DNA from: Eupeodes corollae
Taxonomy: Eukaryota; Arthropoda; Insecta; Diptera; Syrphidae
Assembly (NCBI RefSeq): GCF_945859685.1
Contig: NC_079147.1
Span: 84,746,315 to 84,810,314 of the forward strand
Direction of reading: 5' to 3'
Length of the DNA: 64,000 bases
In this document: positions 24,000 to 35,339 of the stretch, piece by piece
Numbering within the stretch: position 1 is the stretch's first letter
Layout: the number at the start of each line of letters is the position of its first letter
Position numbers and translations under genes: made by a program
Notes under the pieces: model-generated
What the model was told of the DNA's origin: nothing
What the model saw: only the letters and a program-made list of their open reading frames with translations
Databases searched by the model: none

Positions 24000-25075
24000 A
24001 AGTTCCCATAGGAAGTTATTGTAATGGGTCCGATTTGTCAAATTGAAAATTTTGACATTTCTCCACGTTTCAAGGTCCCTAGAGTCGAAATAAAAGATTT
24101 TTAGAAAGATGTCTGTGCGTGCGTGTGTACGTACGTTTGTACGTCCGTACGTCCGTACATTCGCGACGTTTTTTTCGTCGTCCATAGCTCAAGAACCAGA
24201 AGAGATATCGACTTCAAATAAATTTTGTTAAACAGATAATAAGACAGAAAGATGCAGAAAGGGCTCTCAAGAAAATTGCGTGGGTGGTTTTTTTACCATA
24301 GCAGTTTGAAAAAAAGGTGAAAATTTTGGTTAACCTTAAATATCTTACGAACCAAAAACGATAGAGACTTGAATTGAATTGTATAAAATATATTGTAACG
24401 TGGTACCAAACAGGTATATTTTTTGAAAAAAATCAATATAACGGTTTTTTTATAAATCAATAAAACTGAAAAAAAAATTTGTCACCTCCAACATTTTACG
24501 ACTGAAATATGATTTCATCTCCAAAACAATTTTGTGCAACGAAGGATAATGTTTTTGACATCTGATAAAATTTTGAGAAAAATCTAATTGACAGTTTTTT
24601 TTACAAAAAATAAAAACCTAAAAAAAAATGTATAAAAGTTGGTAAAAATTGATTTTCGACTCAAATATCTCTTTAAAAATTTTCAAACTAATTTTATCTT
24701 ATAAGAAATATTGTTTTCAACAGTTGGTAAAATTTTTAAAAAATTCGAATTGACAGTTTTTTTACAAAAAATAAAACTCTAAAAAAAACAATACCTACTA
24801 AAACTTGGTAAAAAGTTACTTTTGGCTCAAATAGCTTTTCAAAAATTAAAAATATTGGCTTCAAACTTATTTTATTTCAGAGAAAATATTGTTTTTAATA
24901 TTCAGTAATTTTTATATAAAAATCCAACAGTCCGTTTTTTTCATAAAAAATAAAATCTACAAAAATAGTGCGCAAATTTGGTAAAAATACATATAGACAA
25001 ACTTTTAAGGAAGACAAATCGACAGATGGGATGGGAAGTTATCAGTGTGGGTCGCATCCCAGCCTCTTTTTTTTT
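24000..25075 (+). repeat. 174-bp-unit interspersed repeat, copy B
   Basis: The left end is a near-palindrome (AAGTTCC-CATA-GGAAGTT) followed by TTGTAATGGGTCCGAT. A conserved head follows with TCTGTGCGTGCGTGTGTACG and a run of ACGT/TACG microsatellite (24120-24165). A block CATAGCTCAAGAACCAGAAG then leads to GATATCGACTTC. Several AT-rich internal units of about 170 bp lie between about 24540 and 24990. The right end is GATGGGATGGGAAGTTATC, AGTGTGGGTCGCATCCCAGC, CTC and a T-run. It matches the 58250-60081 copy in reverse complement. There is no coding capacity. Confidence 0.88.
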
Positions 25076-26909
25076 ATAATAAACGGGCACTCGAGGGGTT
25101 ATTAATACCCTTAACATGTTTAAAGTTTGAACACTCGAACTCTTCAGGAAAATAGGGAAGGATTAAAGAAAAGATACCGATGCACATTGGTCTTAAAGTT
25201 TTGAATATCAAAATGATAGGAAAAAGCAGAGCTGGTTAATGCATTCCACATTCTCGAAGTGCGGTTAAAAAAAGAATATCTATACTTGATAGCACGTCCG
25301 AATTTGAGCTCAAGGGTAAACTGATGTTCATTCCTAGAAGTACGAGTATTACGGCTGAATTGTTTGAGGGGGAGAATGCAACTGGCTAATTCTCCAAGCA
25401 CTCTTTATAAAAATATAGGTAGAACAACAAAAGGCATGAAACATTGCGGCGGTGTTCAAGTGACGAAATTGTTTCGGTTATAGTTCCATCGCCTATGATT
25501 TTTAAAACTCTTTTTTGAATCCCGTCCAAAATAATTAAACTTGTTTTAGGGGCACCTGCCCAAATATGTGCGTTATATTCATGTTTTGGACGGAGAAGGC
25601 TCTGTAAATTACAGACAGAAACATTTTTTGCACCGTAGCGTTCCAGAAATCCTAAGCACCTAGCAGCATTTTTGGCAATATCGAATTTGTGATCATTCCA
25701 TAAAAGGTGATCTTTGATATTCATACCGAGTACTGAAAGTTGATTAGTTTCCTGGATGCAAGTGCCACTAATGAATAGCGGAATTGTGGGTATGTTACGC
25801 TTAAACGACAGGAGCCAGTATTGAGTTTTAGAAACATTTAATTCTACACGGTTTTTGATTAACCATTGTACAATGCTGTCGAGATCAGAATTTAATGAGC
25901 TTATCATACGCTGCCATTGAAGTTCCACATCTGAAGGACAAAGATAAGAATCTAAAAACAAATATGAAAAGCTGAGGGTACTGTCATCCGCGAATCAATT
26001 TAGTGGGTAAGAAGTTTTAGACCAAATATCATTTATAAAAATAAGGAAGAGCATCGGAGACAAAACGGAGCCTGGGGCACACCAGTGTTTATTTTGTGAA
26101 AATCAGTTTTAAACCCTTCCAACACTACCTAAATTGAACGGTCCGAAAGGTAATTTCTAACCCATCGAAGAAGGGTTTGAAATATCAAGTGCAATAATCT
26201 TACTTTCTCCAAAACGATGTAAAAATTTGTTACACTGTTCGGTGAGATAAACCATGAGATCACCAGTGGACCTATTGCTACGAAAGCCATACTGCCGGTC
26301 ATTAAGAAGCTTTCGTTCTTCAAGATATTTCTTATGCGGACGATTAATCAGCGTTTCCATGACCTTGGAAAGAAGGGACGTGAGTGCTATTAGACGATAG
26401 TTAGAGGGGGAGGATGATTCGCCTTTTTAGGACAGGCTTTATAAATGCTGTTTTCCACCTGCTCAGAAAGAGACCTGAAGAGTAGGAAAGATGAAAAAGG
26501 TTACGTAGTGGTTTTGCCAACGTTGAATAACACCTCTTCACAACAATTGGGTCAAGGCCTTTCAGTACTCTTGCACTTGCACGAGTACGAAAGAAGATTC
26601 GTCCCATAGAATCATTTACTCTCTCAAGAACAGGAGGACTCATGACACTTTCCGGAAACGTCGAATTAACAGCAAACTGAGCTGTAAGCAAATTGGTTTT
26701 ATCGATCGAGCTCACATAGGGAGTGGAGTTTATTTTGGACAAGCGTTGAAATCGAGGATGACGTGGTGTTTCGTCGTACGTTTTTTACAAATGACCAGAA
26801 ATTTGTAGTATTTTTGGCCTTTATTTCTATCTTATTTGAACTTATTGCGGTTTTCCTCAGTCGGGATAGCTGCATAGATGCGGAAACTTACATCTCTGAT
26901 CCTAATTAC

Positions 26910-27005
26910 CTCCTTATAAATAAATAAATTGGGTGGCGCAACAGTCTGTTGTGAATCAGGGCCTATTGACTTACAACTCTCATCCTCATCCTGTTGTCCT
27001 CCTCA
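26910..27005 (-). mobile_element. tRNA-derived SINE, 3' fragment inside the LINE
   Basis: This is the reverse complement of the last 95 bp of the SINE at 56472-56770. On the plus strand it reads AAATTGGGTGGCGCAACAGT, then CTGTTGTGAATCAGGGCCTA, then TTGACTTACAACTCTC. It lies in the upstream part of the 25-27.5 kb LINE and is absent from the corresponding region of the 12-14 kb copy, so it is an insertion after the LINE. Confidence 0.82.
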
Positions 27006-27134
27006 CAGCTTGAATAAAACCATGAGTTCTCTTTAGGTTTGATAAATTTTACCCTATTCGGGATAAAATTTCTCATTCCACAAGGAATTAAATTTGTAAC
27101 CATATCTGCGTTGGAATTCACGTCTCTATCAAGG

Positions 27135-27480
27135 AAGCATAGTGACCTGATAAAGTTCCTGAAGAATTATAGACATGAGAATTTTGTAGATACGATACAA
27201 TGTCCTGATGTGCCTAGAGGCGGTAATAGGCAACATCTTAAAACGCAACATTTCTTAAAAGTACGGCTAATCCATGGTGAAAAAAGAATAACGGTACTAA
27301 GCATAGTGACCTGATAAGGTTCCTGAAGAATTTTAGACATGAGAATTTTGTAGATACGATGCAATGTCCTGATGTGCCTAGAGGCGGTAATACGCAACAT
27401 CTTAAAACGCAACATCTTAAAACGCAACATTTCTTAAAAGTACGGCTAATCCATGGTGAAAAAAGAATAATGGTACTAAG
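27135..27480. repeat. Tandem duplication, 164-bp period
   Basis: The segment starting AAGCATAGTGACCTGATAA at 27135 restarts at 27299 with only a few substitutions. The second unit contains an extra 15-bp internal duplication (CTTAAAACGCAACAT twice). It lies in the upstream part of the Jockey/CR1-like LINE and corresponds to a single-copy stretch at about 13890 in the other copy. Confidence 0.92.
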
Positions 27481-27677
27481 CTATACCCATTTATGATGAT
27501 CAGAATCTCCACCCTTACTTAATGCCAAAACAGATGGCCTGTTTGTTGCAGTGTAAACATATGCGGCACAGAAGTTCTTTCTAAGCCCACGAATGTTGCT
27601 GAAATTAACTCTGAATTCATTCAAAGTTGACAGCGATTATACTTTTTTAAATAATTTTGGAGATAAAAACAACTAAC

Positions 27678-27688
27678 GATACCTTACC
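27678..27688. repeat. Left target-site duplication of RTE copy 4
   Basis: GATACCTTACC, repeated exactly at 28170-28180. Confidence 0.9.
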
Positions 27689-28169
27689 TTTGGACTAAGA
27701 AATCAATTGAGTGGTAAAGTCCTCTCTCGAGGGACCAAAGTGTTGCTATATAAGACCCTTATCATTCCCGTCCTGCTATACGATGCAGAAGCATGGACCA
27801 TGACAAAAGCGGATGAAAGCACCTTGGGTCGCTTCGAGAAAAAAGTTCTTCGTGTGATCTACGGCCCCGTATGCATCGAAGGGGAGTGGAGGAGAAGATG
27901 GAACGACGAGCTGTATAGCGACGTAGACTTAGCCAGAAGGGTAAAAGTCCAATGACTAAGATGGCTGGGTCACGTAGAGCGCATCTAAACCAATTCTCCA
28001 GATCGGAAAGTCTTCGAGTCCGCACCCACAGGACAGCGCAGTAGAGGAAGACCGCGGATCAGGTGGCGCGCACAAGTAGAAGGTGACATCTAGCTAGGGA
28101 CCGAGCTAGATGGAGAAGTTTGTTGGATGAGGCCCTAGTTCACACAGGACTGTAGCGCCACCTTAATAA
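27689..28169 (+). mobile_element. RTE-type LINE copy 4, severely 5'-truncated, subfamily B
   Basis: This 481-bp insertion contains only the end of the ORF and the 3' untranslated region. It reads SRGTKVLLYKTLIIPVLLY, AEAWTMTKADESTLGRFEK, KVLRVIYGPVCIEGEWRR and DVDLARRVKVQ, followed by a stop. The 3' end is GGACTGTAGCGCCACCTTAA plus a short tail. Exact 11-bp target-site duplications on both sides show that the truncation happened during insertion (incomplete reverse transcription) and not by later deletion. A deletion relative to relatives removes the residues between the SGKVLS and RGTKV blocks, as in copies 2 and 5. Confidence 0.93.
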
Positions 28170-28180
28170 GATACCTTACC
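28170..28180. repeat. Right target-site duplication of RTE copy 4
   Basis: GATACCTTACC, an exact repeat of 27678-27688. Confidence 0.9.
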
Positions 28181-28423
28181 AAAATCATTGTATATTACAA
28201 AAAGTCATATCTTTCCTGTTTAAAAGATTTATCAACCAGGGTAAAAACTTAAAATGATTTGTGAACAGAATATTTAAAAAAAGGATAAATAGCTAAAACA
28301 ACTTAAGGGCTTTTAGTTTTAAAGAACACTATGTAAAGCATTTTGAGACTAAAAATTGTAAAGTAGTTTTTTTTTTCTTTGAATGAATCTATTGTCTGAG
28401 CAATAATTCCTTTACATCCAACT

Positions 28424-29080
28424 TTTGATATTGATTTTGCTTATTTACGTAGCCATTGAACCAGAAATGAGCCTCATCGCTGAACAAAATTTGTCGGTAA
28501 AAAGCGGATTTTCTGCCAACTTTTCTAGGGCCCATTCACTGAAAATTCGACGTTGTGGCAGATCGTTCGGCTTCAGTTCTTGCACGAGCTGTATTTTATA
28601 CGGTTTTACACCAAGATCTTCTGCGTAAAATCTTCCATGTGGTCGAATAACACAAACCCAATTGCTGCGAACGGCGACGAATCCACATTTCACGGTCTTC
28701 AGCAACACTCTCAGAAACAGACGCAATATTCTCTTCTGTACGCACTGTACGCATTCGTGTGGTTGGTTTAATGTCCAATAAAGTAAACTGAGTGCGAAAC
28801 TTGGTCACAATCGCATTAATTGTTTGCTCACTTGGTCGATTATGTAGACCATAAATCGGACGTAAAGCGCGAAACACATTTCGAACCGAACACTGATTTT
28901 GGTAATAAAATTCAATGATTTGCAAGCGTTGCTCGTTAGTAAGTCTATTCATGATGAAATGTCAAAGCATACTGAGCATCTTTCTCTTTGACACCATGTC
29001 TGAAATCCCGCGTGATCTGTCAAATACTAATGCATGAAAATCCTAACCTCAAAAAAATCACCATTTATTTAAAAAAAAAA
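28424..29080 (-). pseudogene. Mariner-like transposase, N-terminal half
   Basis: A minus-strand frame starts with ATG at 28952: MNRLTNEQRLQIIEFYYQNQ, then CSVRNVFRALRPIYGLHNRP, SEQTINAIVTKFRTQFTLLD and EDREMWIRRRSQQLGLCYST, TWKILRR. These are two helix-turn-helix modules of a Tc1/mariner superfamily DNA-binding region. A frameshift leads to LGVKPYKIQLVQELKPNDLP, then a second frameshift leads to the first catalytic block FSDEAHFWFNGYVNKQN at about 28440-28490. The sequence stops there, so the second and third catalytic acids and the C-terminus are absent. About 120 bp of leader up to 29080 belong to the element. Compared with the 23.3-kb fragment, this is the complementary half of a related transposase. 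Confidence 0.88.
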
Positions 29081-30814
29081 ATATAAAAATAATGTTAAAA
29101 ACGTTTATATACATACAATGCTCCAGTTTAAAAACAATGTCAATGTTTTTCAAGTCCTCACTGTAAAATATTAAATTAGTCTACCTTAGGCTAACATAAC
29201 ACTTTAAACTTAATAATACTCGTACACCAACCTCATACCTAAAACCAAGGTTCTCGGAAACATCTTTCCAAAACTTAATAATAACACAATTTACAAAATT
29301 CATACATAAATATTTATTTTAAATATCGAAAACAATCTTTCTTTCCATATTAATTCTTAATTTTGTTACTTTTCATCATCAATTTTAATGAATTGTTATT
29401 AAACCTCACATCATCATCGTCACCACCTTCTTTAAATCCGCCCAAGGCTTTGACTCAACTTTCAATTAACTTTCATTTTCTTTAAAGGAATTCAATAATT
29501 GATTTCCTCCGAGATGAGAAATAAACTAACAAAAAAAAATACAAAATTAAAAACAATAAAATAAATACACATCGTCGTTGGTCGTCGTATTAAATTTACT
29601 TCAATCAAAGTTCAGGTACTTTAACTTGAGACTACTTCAAGTCTATATTACTCGTAGTCGTATAAATTCGAAATTTTGTTGGTCAGATTTTAAAAAACAC
29701 TCACAACTCGCACAAAACCAAAGAAATGAAAAATTAAGAAGGGTGTGAGTCTTGGTCCTTATCATCATCTTCATCACCATCACCACCATCACTACCATCA
29801 TCATCATCATCCTCATCATGATGGAGTCTTTCATTTCAAAATTCAAAAGTACCTTTTTTCCATGGTTCTATGTGGAGTATGAAGGAAAGTGAGGAGAAAA
29901 GTTAATTGAAAACTTTAAATTGCTATCGGTATACAATTTCGAAACGTGTAATGGAAATTGAGGAACTGATTTCATCAAGTTAGCGTTCGGTATGGTCGTT
30001 ATTTGGGTTTGGATTTTTGGTATAGTTGCTGTCGAAGTTGGTTTCGTCGGTGAAGCTGCCACTACTTTGCCATTGTTGTCGTCGTCAATCGTCAGTCATC
30101 ACTCGTCAATCGTCAGTCATTGGCGACAGCTATAGTCGTACATTTTCAAACAACAATAGCTAAACAAAGAGTTTGTTGTGGTATGAAGTTGGTTTTAGTT
30201 TGAAGTCTCTATATGAGTACGTATTGAGTTTATTGAACAATTTAGGATTTCGATTTTAAAAGTGACGGAAATAAGCACAGAGGACAGAGATGAATTTATG
30301 GTATTCTGAAATCTCGAATAGAATAGAAGGAAATGTGATTGAAAAGGAATAAATTCGTTTATTCAAAAACCACCATGCATGTGTAGTAATAGTACACACA
30401 TCATGTACTCTGAAATGTACATGTGTATGACATAACATTGTCATCTCTCAAAAGACAAAACATTGTACAATACACACATAACTTTCAAAATTGGGAATTA
30501 TTGAGAAGGCGCGTTTTGTGATTTGGTTTTAGAAAGTTTTGAATAATTCTATTTTCTGCCCCACACTGCATTCTTTATATAGACCAAAAAACTAATAAAG
30601 AGTAGTGAAGATTTGACGACATATTAAGACTCTGTGAAATTTAAAAAAGAAATTCCAATCTTTTCTTTTATCGAAATAAGATAGCTATTGGAAAGAGGTT
30701 GGTATTATATTATATAAATAATATATAAATAATATATGTTTGTTATATAAATAATATATGTTTCTACAATTTTTGACATTTAAATCTTTTCTAATGCCAG
30801 AACAACAAATTATT
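29081..30814. other. AT-rich DNA with simple repeats, no gene recognised
   Basis: It contains a CAT/ATC trinucleotide microsatellite at about 29758-29822, which produces Met and Val runs in one frame. An imperfect duplication of GTCAATCGTCAGTCAT lies at about 30078-30120. An ATATAAATA-type AT microsatellite lies at about 30703-30760. I see no recognisable coding region. Confidence 0.55.
29758..29822. repeat. CAT/ATC microsatellite
   Basis: An interrupted run of CAT/ATC triplets occupies this stretch. The overlapping minus-strand open frame (Met/Val-rich) is a by-product. Confidence 0.9.
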
Positions 30815-30895
30815 TAAAATAAATAAATTGAGTGGTGCCGCAACAATACTCTGAGAAATAAGCCTAGGTTGGTATGTAGAAATGGCGATCTCAAG
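30815..30895 (-). mobile_element. tRNA-derived SINE, 3' end fragment
   Basis: The plus strand shows AAATAAATAAATTGAGTGGT, GCCGCAACAATACTC and AGCCTAGG, a diverged match to the reverse complement of the 3' end of the SINE at 56472-56770. Only the tail is recognisable. Confidence 0.55.
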
Positions 30896-30959
30896 GCAAC
30901 CTAGCCTGAGATCCAATTAGCGCTGTAGTGCGCCGTTTTGATACCAAAAACTCGTTTCA

Positions 30960-33420
30960 CTTTGATTGAAAGGGTTAGATTTATAGAGAAGCTTCATAGC
31001 GATTATGTTAGAGCCATTTTGTCACATTGAGAAAAAAGATTAGGTCTCTAATCTTTGTCTCAGGTAGCTCATCAAGTTCGTGAAAGAATGCTTTTCCAAA
31101 GTATTTCATTCTAGTGTTTGCCAAAGCAGGACATTTGCAGAGGAAATGGATTATCGTTTCACTTTCTCTACAGCTACGGCAAAAGGTGTTGTAAGAGATA
31201 CCCAACTTCTCTGCAAGAACTCCTATAGGCCAATGTCCGGTACAAACCGCAACAATCCTGGCTATGTCTTACCTTGGCCTGCTTAGAAGATCGTTTGTAC
31301 GGGTTTTATTATTTTACCTTTCATAGCACCAAGAGGAATGTTAACCATTTCCGCAAGTGAGCTATGAAGGGCCGATCCTTGCCTTGCTAGCTCGTCAGCC
31401 CGTTCATTTCCCACGATACCACTATGGCCCGGAACCCAGATCAGGGTGACACCGAGGTTAATATTCAGGCTTGCAAGCTCATCGCGACATCGCTGGACCA
31501 ATTTAGATGAGGATATGGCCGAGTTAATGGCTTTGACAGCTGCCTGACTGCCGCATTTTGGTTTTAGTTTGGGTTTTGTTTAAGTTTCTTCTATGGAAGT
31601 ACGTTGTAAGGACGTTGTTAAAAGCACCTTCTATGTCTAGGAAGGTGGCAAGAGTAAATTCTTTATAATGGATTGTTTGTTTTACAGTACGAACTACCTC
31701 ATCGAGGGCAGTATCCATAGATTTGCCCTTAAGATAAGCATGCTGAGAGCTTTCGAGAGGTCGTCCAACTAGGATTTCTCTAATATATTAATCAAGAATG
31801 CGCTCAAAGGTTTAGAGCACAAAAGATGTTAAGCTTATTGGTCTGAAATCCTTCGCGGATTCGTAACCTCGCCTACCCACTTTCGGGATGAAAACTACTT
31901 TGACCTGTCTCCACGACATGGGCACATCTTTGAGGAGGAGACATCCTTTGAAAATTTGTTCCAGCCATGGAGCTGCCACATCATTCAAGTTTTGATGGCA
32001 GTATGCCATCCATGCCTAGGGATTTATATGGAGAAAAAGTATTGATGGCCCACAAAATATTTTTTCTGGTTACAACGGAATTGACTTGCTCCACATGGTT
32101 TCAAGCGATTCGGGGTTATCACTCTCGCAACCCGGAAAGTGAGTCTTCATCAGTAGCTCAAGAGATTCGGCTGGAGAGGCTGTCCAGGTTCCATCAGGCT
32201 TTTTTAGAAATGAAGGATTACAATGTTCCTTCGATAAAACTTTGCTGAGCCTTGCGGAGTCCTTTATGTCTTCGATTGATTGACAGTATTCTTTCCATTT
32301 TTGCCTTTTGGCTGATGACAGGGATTGCTTGTAAATTTTAAGAGAGTCTTTATTCGGTTTGTAAAACTTATGTTTGTTGCAGATATTGAAAATTATCCTC
32401 GTCATTTTTCTAAGACTGGACAGTTCTTCATTCCACCAAGAAGGAAGGTTACGGCTATATATAACTGGGCAAGAGACTCTTAAAGCTTTACTTATAGAAG
32501 TTTCAAAGGTTTTCACCTTTGATTCAAGGTCTCCTATCGATTCAGTGAGATTCGGTAAGTTGCTTAGTTTGGAATTCGCAATTTGACTGAATTTCGTCCA
32601 GTCAGTTCTTTTTGGATTTCTGTAAGGTGGAGGGTTTTTGACTTGAAATTAATTTGAAAAAGAATCCACTTGTGACCCGAAAACGAATTCAAAGGGGAAA
32701 CTCTCCAATTCTCCACTAATAAATTACGGTTGTTTACCAAAGTAACATCAAGCACATCCTCCCATCCATCATAATTTTCCGAGCTCGGAAAAACGAAAGT
32801 GGGAGTATTGCCTCTGTTACAAATGGTCATATTATTTTCAATAATAAAATCAAAAAGTGACTCACCTCGTTCATTGATCACAGAACTTCCCCAAAGGGTA
32901 TGCCGAGCATTTGCGTCGCCTCCGATCAGAAGGTTTGCCTTTTTGATGTTAACTTCGGTTATGATTTTGCACACCTCCTCCGAAGTTTATGGTGCATTAT
33001 GGGCAGAGTAAAACCGTGTGTATTGTAATCTTCAAATCTGACCACTGTAACATCGGGAGTGCTAATATTTGGACATAAGAAACCTTTTAAATGTTTCTTA
33101 GCTAAAATACAAGTTCTGGGATTACCTTGGTCTTCTGCGGTTTTATATTATATGATAGTTTTAATTAATTTCCTCAATAACAGAGAGATCCAAAAAGTTC
33201 AGATCGCATACTACTTATGCAAATGGATCTTCAGAGGACTAAATCCTAAAATCATATTGTGGATGTAACCTGCAATATTCAAGCCTTATGCTTCGTTTTG
33301 ATAACATAAATGGTAGAAGGATCTGGAAAAAGTTCTGTATCGTAAAGCACTCAAACAATCGTACCTGGAGTACTAGAAAGTTCTTCTAAATCCCCGAAGA
33401 AATAGTTGCCAAGAACTTTT
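30960..33420 (-). mobile_element. RNase H-bearing LINE (LOA/I-like), internally deleted
   Basis: Read on the minus strand, the endonuclease C-terminal part at 32974-32564 has LLIGGDANARHTLWGS, then DVLDVTLVN and SGHKWILFQI. A linker follows (32516-32070) with SWWNEELSSLRKMTR and SSAKRQKWKEYCQSIED. The start of the RT comes next with PMSWRQVKVVFIPKVGRR, KDFRPISL (32009-31812) and the motif A region FLDIEGAFNNV (about 31640). Just after motif A the sequence jumps straight to the RNase H domain (SQAAVKAINSAISSSKLVQR, WVPGHSGIVGNERADELA), so motif C is deleted. The C-terminus has a CX2CX7HX4C zinc knuckle (CRSCRESETIIHFLCKC). The upstream part to about 33420 is a decayed endonuclease start. The presence of RNase H places it in the LOA/I/R1 assemblage. 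Confidence 0.85.
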
Positions 33421-33439
33421 CACACCACATCCGCTGTAT

Positions 33440-35330
33440 AGATTATCTGAACTGTTTCACATCTTTTTCATATGATAACCTAACAGATTACGTCCGGTGA
33501 TTATGCTTACAAGAGATCGAAGTGATCTATTGTGTAGCTGCATAATTCTTTCCGTTCTTTGTTTGTTAAAACAGGGCCCCATCTTTCTTGTAGTGCCGCA
33601 GTTGTCAAAAAGGTTCCACCTTTCACCGGCCTTGATAGTTATTCTTTTTGAGACTTCCTGTTTTAAATAACAGTTAGGGGTGCTTACTAGCTGAGCTTGG
33701 CTTACGTCAAGCATTGACCCTAATCTTCTAATTCATCGCCTTTCTCGTTGCCTATAGTATATCGCTGCGGCCTGGGACCAAGCAGACTCTAATGTTGTGC
33801 TGTGAGCAAAGAACCTTAAGCTCTTCGCGGCAGCTTGTTGCAGTAATCGCTGTTATTGCCGCTTGGATGTCAATGTAAAAGGTGATATCAGCTCGTGGTA
33901 TCGCCATCATTGATATCTTTTAAGCAGCTGTTGTCACTGCCAGGACCTCCACTTGGAAGACGCTACTGTAGTTTGGAAACCTAAGCAAGGTGGTTATCTT
34001 GAGAGCTTCAAAATAGAAGCCTGCCCCTACACCAGTGTCCATTTTAGAGCCAGCAATATACATAGATAGCTATTGACGAATCACTGGAGTATATTATCTA
34101 TCTATTCCTCTCTGCTTGGGATGGCAGCCTGGAATGGTTTATGAAAATCAAGTTCGGGTATTTTATAGTCTGTTGTAGTACTATGACCCATAACTTAATA
34201 AAGGAACTGGGTAAGTCCTATCGAACTGTTTATCCAGACTTTAGTTTGACTAAGTCTCAGGGCACTTTTGGCAGCAAATTCTTGAACAAGGAGGTCTAGG
34301 GGAATTAGATTGAGCATAACTTCCAGTTCCGCAGTGGGAGTGGATTTAATTGCTCCCGTAATGCGAGTGCACGCAAGTCTTTGAATTTTTGTCAAAGTTT
34401 TCAGGTTCGTGCTCTTTCCTAAAGCTTTTCACCATACCAAATTACCATAGGCTAGTATTGTTAGTAAGTAGCACTAGTTCTGTTTTAGATGGATTGACTG
34501 TTAGCCCACAGTTCCTAGTCCATTTGTTTACAACCGAGAGGGCATATTCGGTTTGTACACTGATAGTGGTAACCATCGTACATTCTGTTTCCGATTTCCA
34601 TTAACAAATCACAAAATCGCGAATTTAACGAAGAACGGCTATCTCCAGTTGATATTGAAAAAATTGTTGAGCAATCGTTCGCCATTTTATACCACTCACC
34701 TACGCATGCTCCTCTCGAACTAACAATGTGACTTAGCATAAGTCTTGGAATCCTGTTTTCTCACATCTCCATAATTCTTGCCATACATAATTAAAGTGTA
34801 ATTTGAGAGTATCCAAGTTTCCTGTTTCTAGGTGCAGCATATAGTTGAGTGTCATACTCGGCAGCCTTAAGGTGCTTTTGATGAAAAAAACGAAGGAACT
34901 TTTTCACTGCATCGAACGACATGCATCCAGTACCTACATGTAGCAGCTCGAAACATTTTGTATTTAGCAACAAGTAAAACTACATTTCTCAAAAAAGAGC
35001 TTATCAACACGTTACATATTGCAGGCTTAGCTTCCGCTAAATTTAGCTTGAAGGTTTCTGTCAAGATTCAGGTTCGAGGTAATCAATATGCCCAGATTCT
35101 TGTACTCCTTAACTATTTCTACGACTTCTTCTTGAAAAGTCCCTTTCCACATTGTTCTAAATATTATTATTTTGGACTTAGATAAATTAACTGAATCTAT
35201 TTCTGAAATCTACTTTTCAATAGAACTGAAGGCATTCCGTTTATAGATTCGGCCAGGAAGACTATATCGTCAGTATACATGAGACCAGGAATGGATTTTC
35301 CACTATATCGTGTATGTTAAGACTGAACAG
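33440..35330 (-). mobile_element. Second RNase H-bearing LINE relic
   Basis: On the minus strand, about 35290-35220 reads LMYTDDIVFLAESINGM (motif C with T replacing A). Then comes a thumb-like stretch with KIIIFRTMWKGTF and EYKNLGILITSNLNLD (about 35180-35060). Then 34973-34791 reads LLHVGTGCMSFDAVKKFLRF and later blocks. 34395-34195 reads KIQRLACTRITGAIKSTPTA and ELEVMLNLIPLDLLVQEFAA. An RNase H region at about 34060-33720 contains GSKMDTGVGAGFYFEA. 33714-33457 is the C-terminal end with RSLVSIITGRNLLGYHMKKM. It is a different copy, and probably a different family, from the LINE at 30960-33420, which lies immediately downstream in the same orientation. Stops are frequent. Confidence 0.72.
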
Positions 35331-35339
35331 TAGCAAGCT

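Larger units (their letters stand above)
25085..27500 (-). mobile_element. Jockey/CR1-like LINE, best copy in the window
   Basis: On the minus strand, 26742-26401 reads INSTPYVSSIDKTNLL, RVNDSMGRIFFRTRAS and STLAKPLRNLFHLSYSSGLF with LSRWKTAFIKPVLKR. Then 26360-26157 reads YGFRSNRSTGDLMVYLTEQ and IIALDIS (motif A region). About 25970-25990 reads FADDSTLS (motif C, intact). Then 25961-25386 reads WLIKNRVELNVSKTQYWLLS, LSVLGMNIKDHLLWNDH, KHEYNAHIWAGAPKT and IQKRVLKIIGDGTIT. The C-terminal end at 25401-25144 has YSFFNRTSRMWNAL and FKTNVHRYLFFN. Stops and frameshifts separate these pieces. The upstream part is interrupted by a SINE fragment (26910-27005) and carries a tandem duplication (27135-27480). 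It is inactive. Confidence 0.88.
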
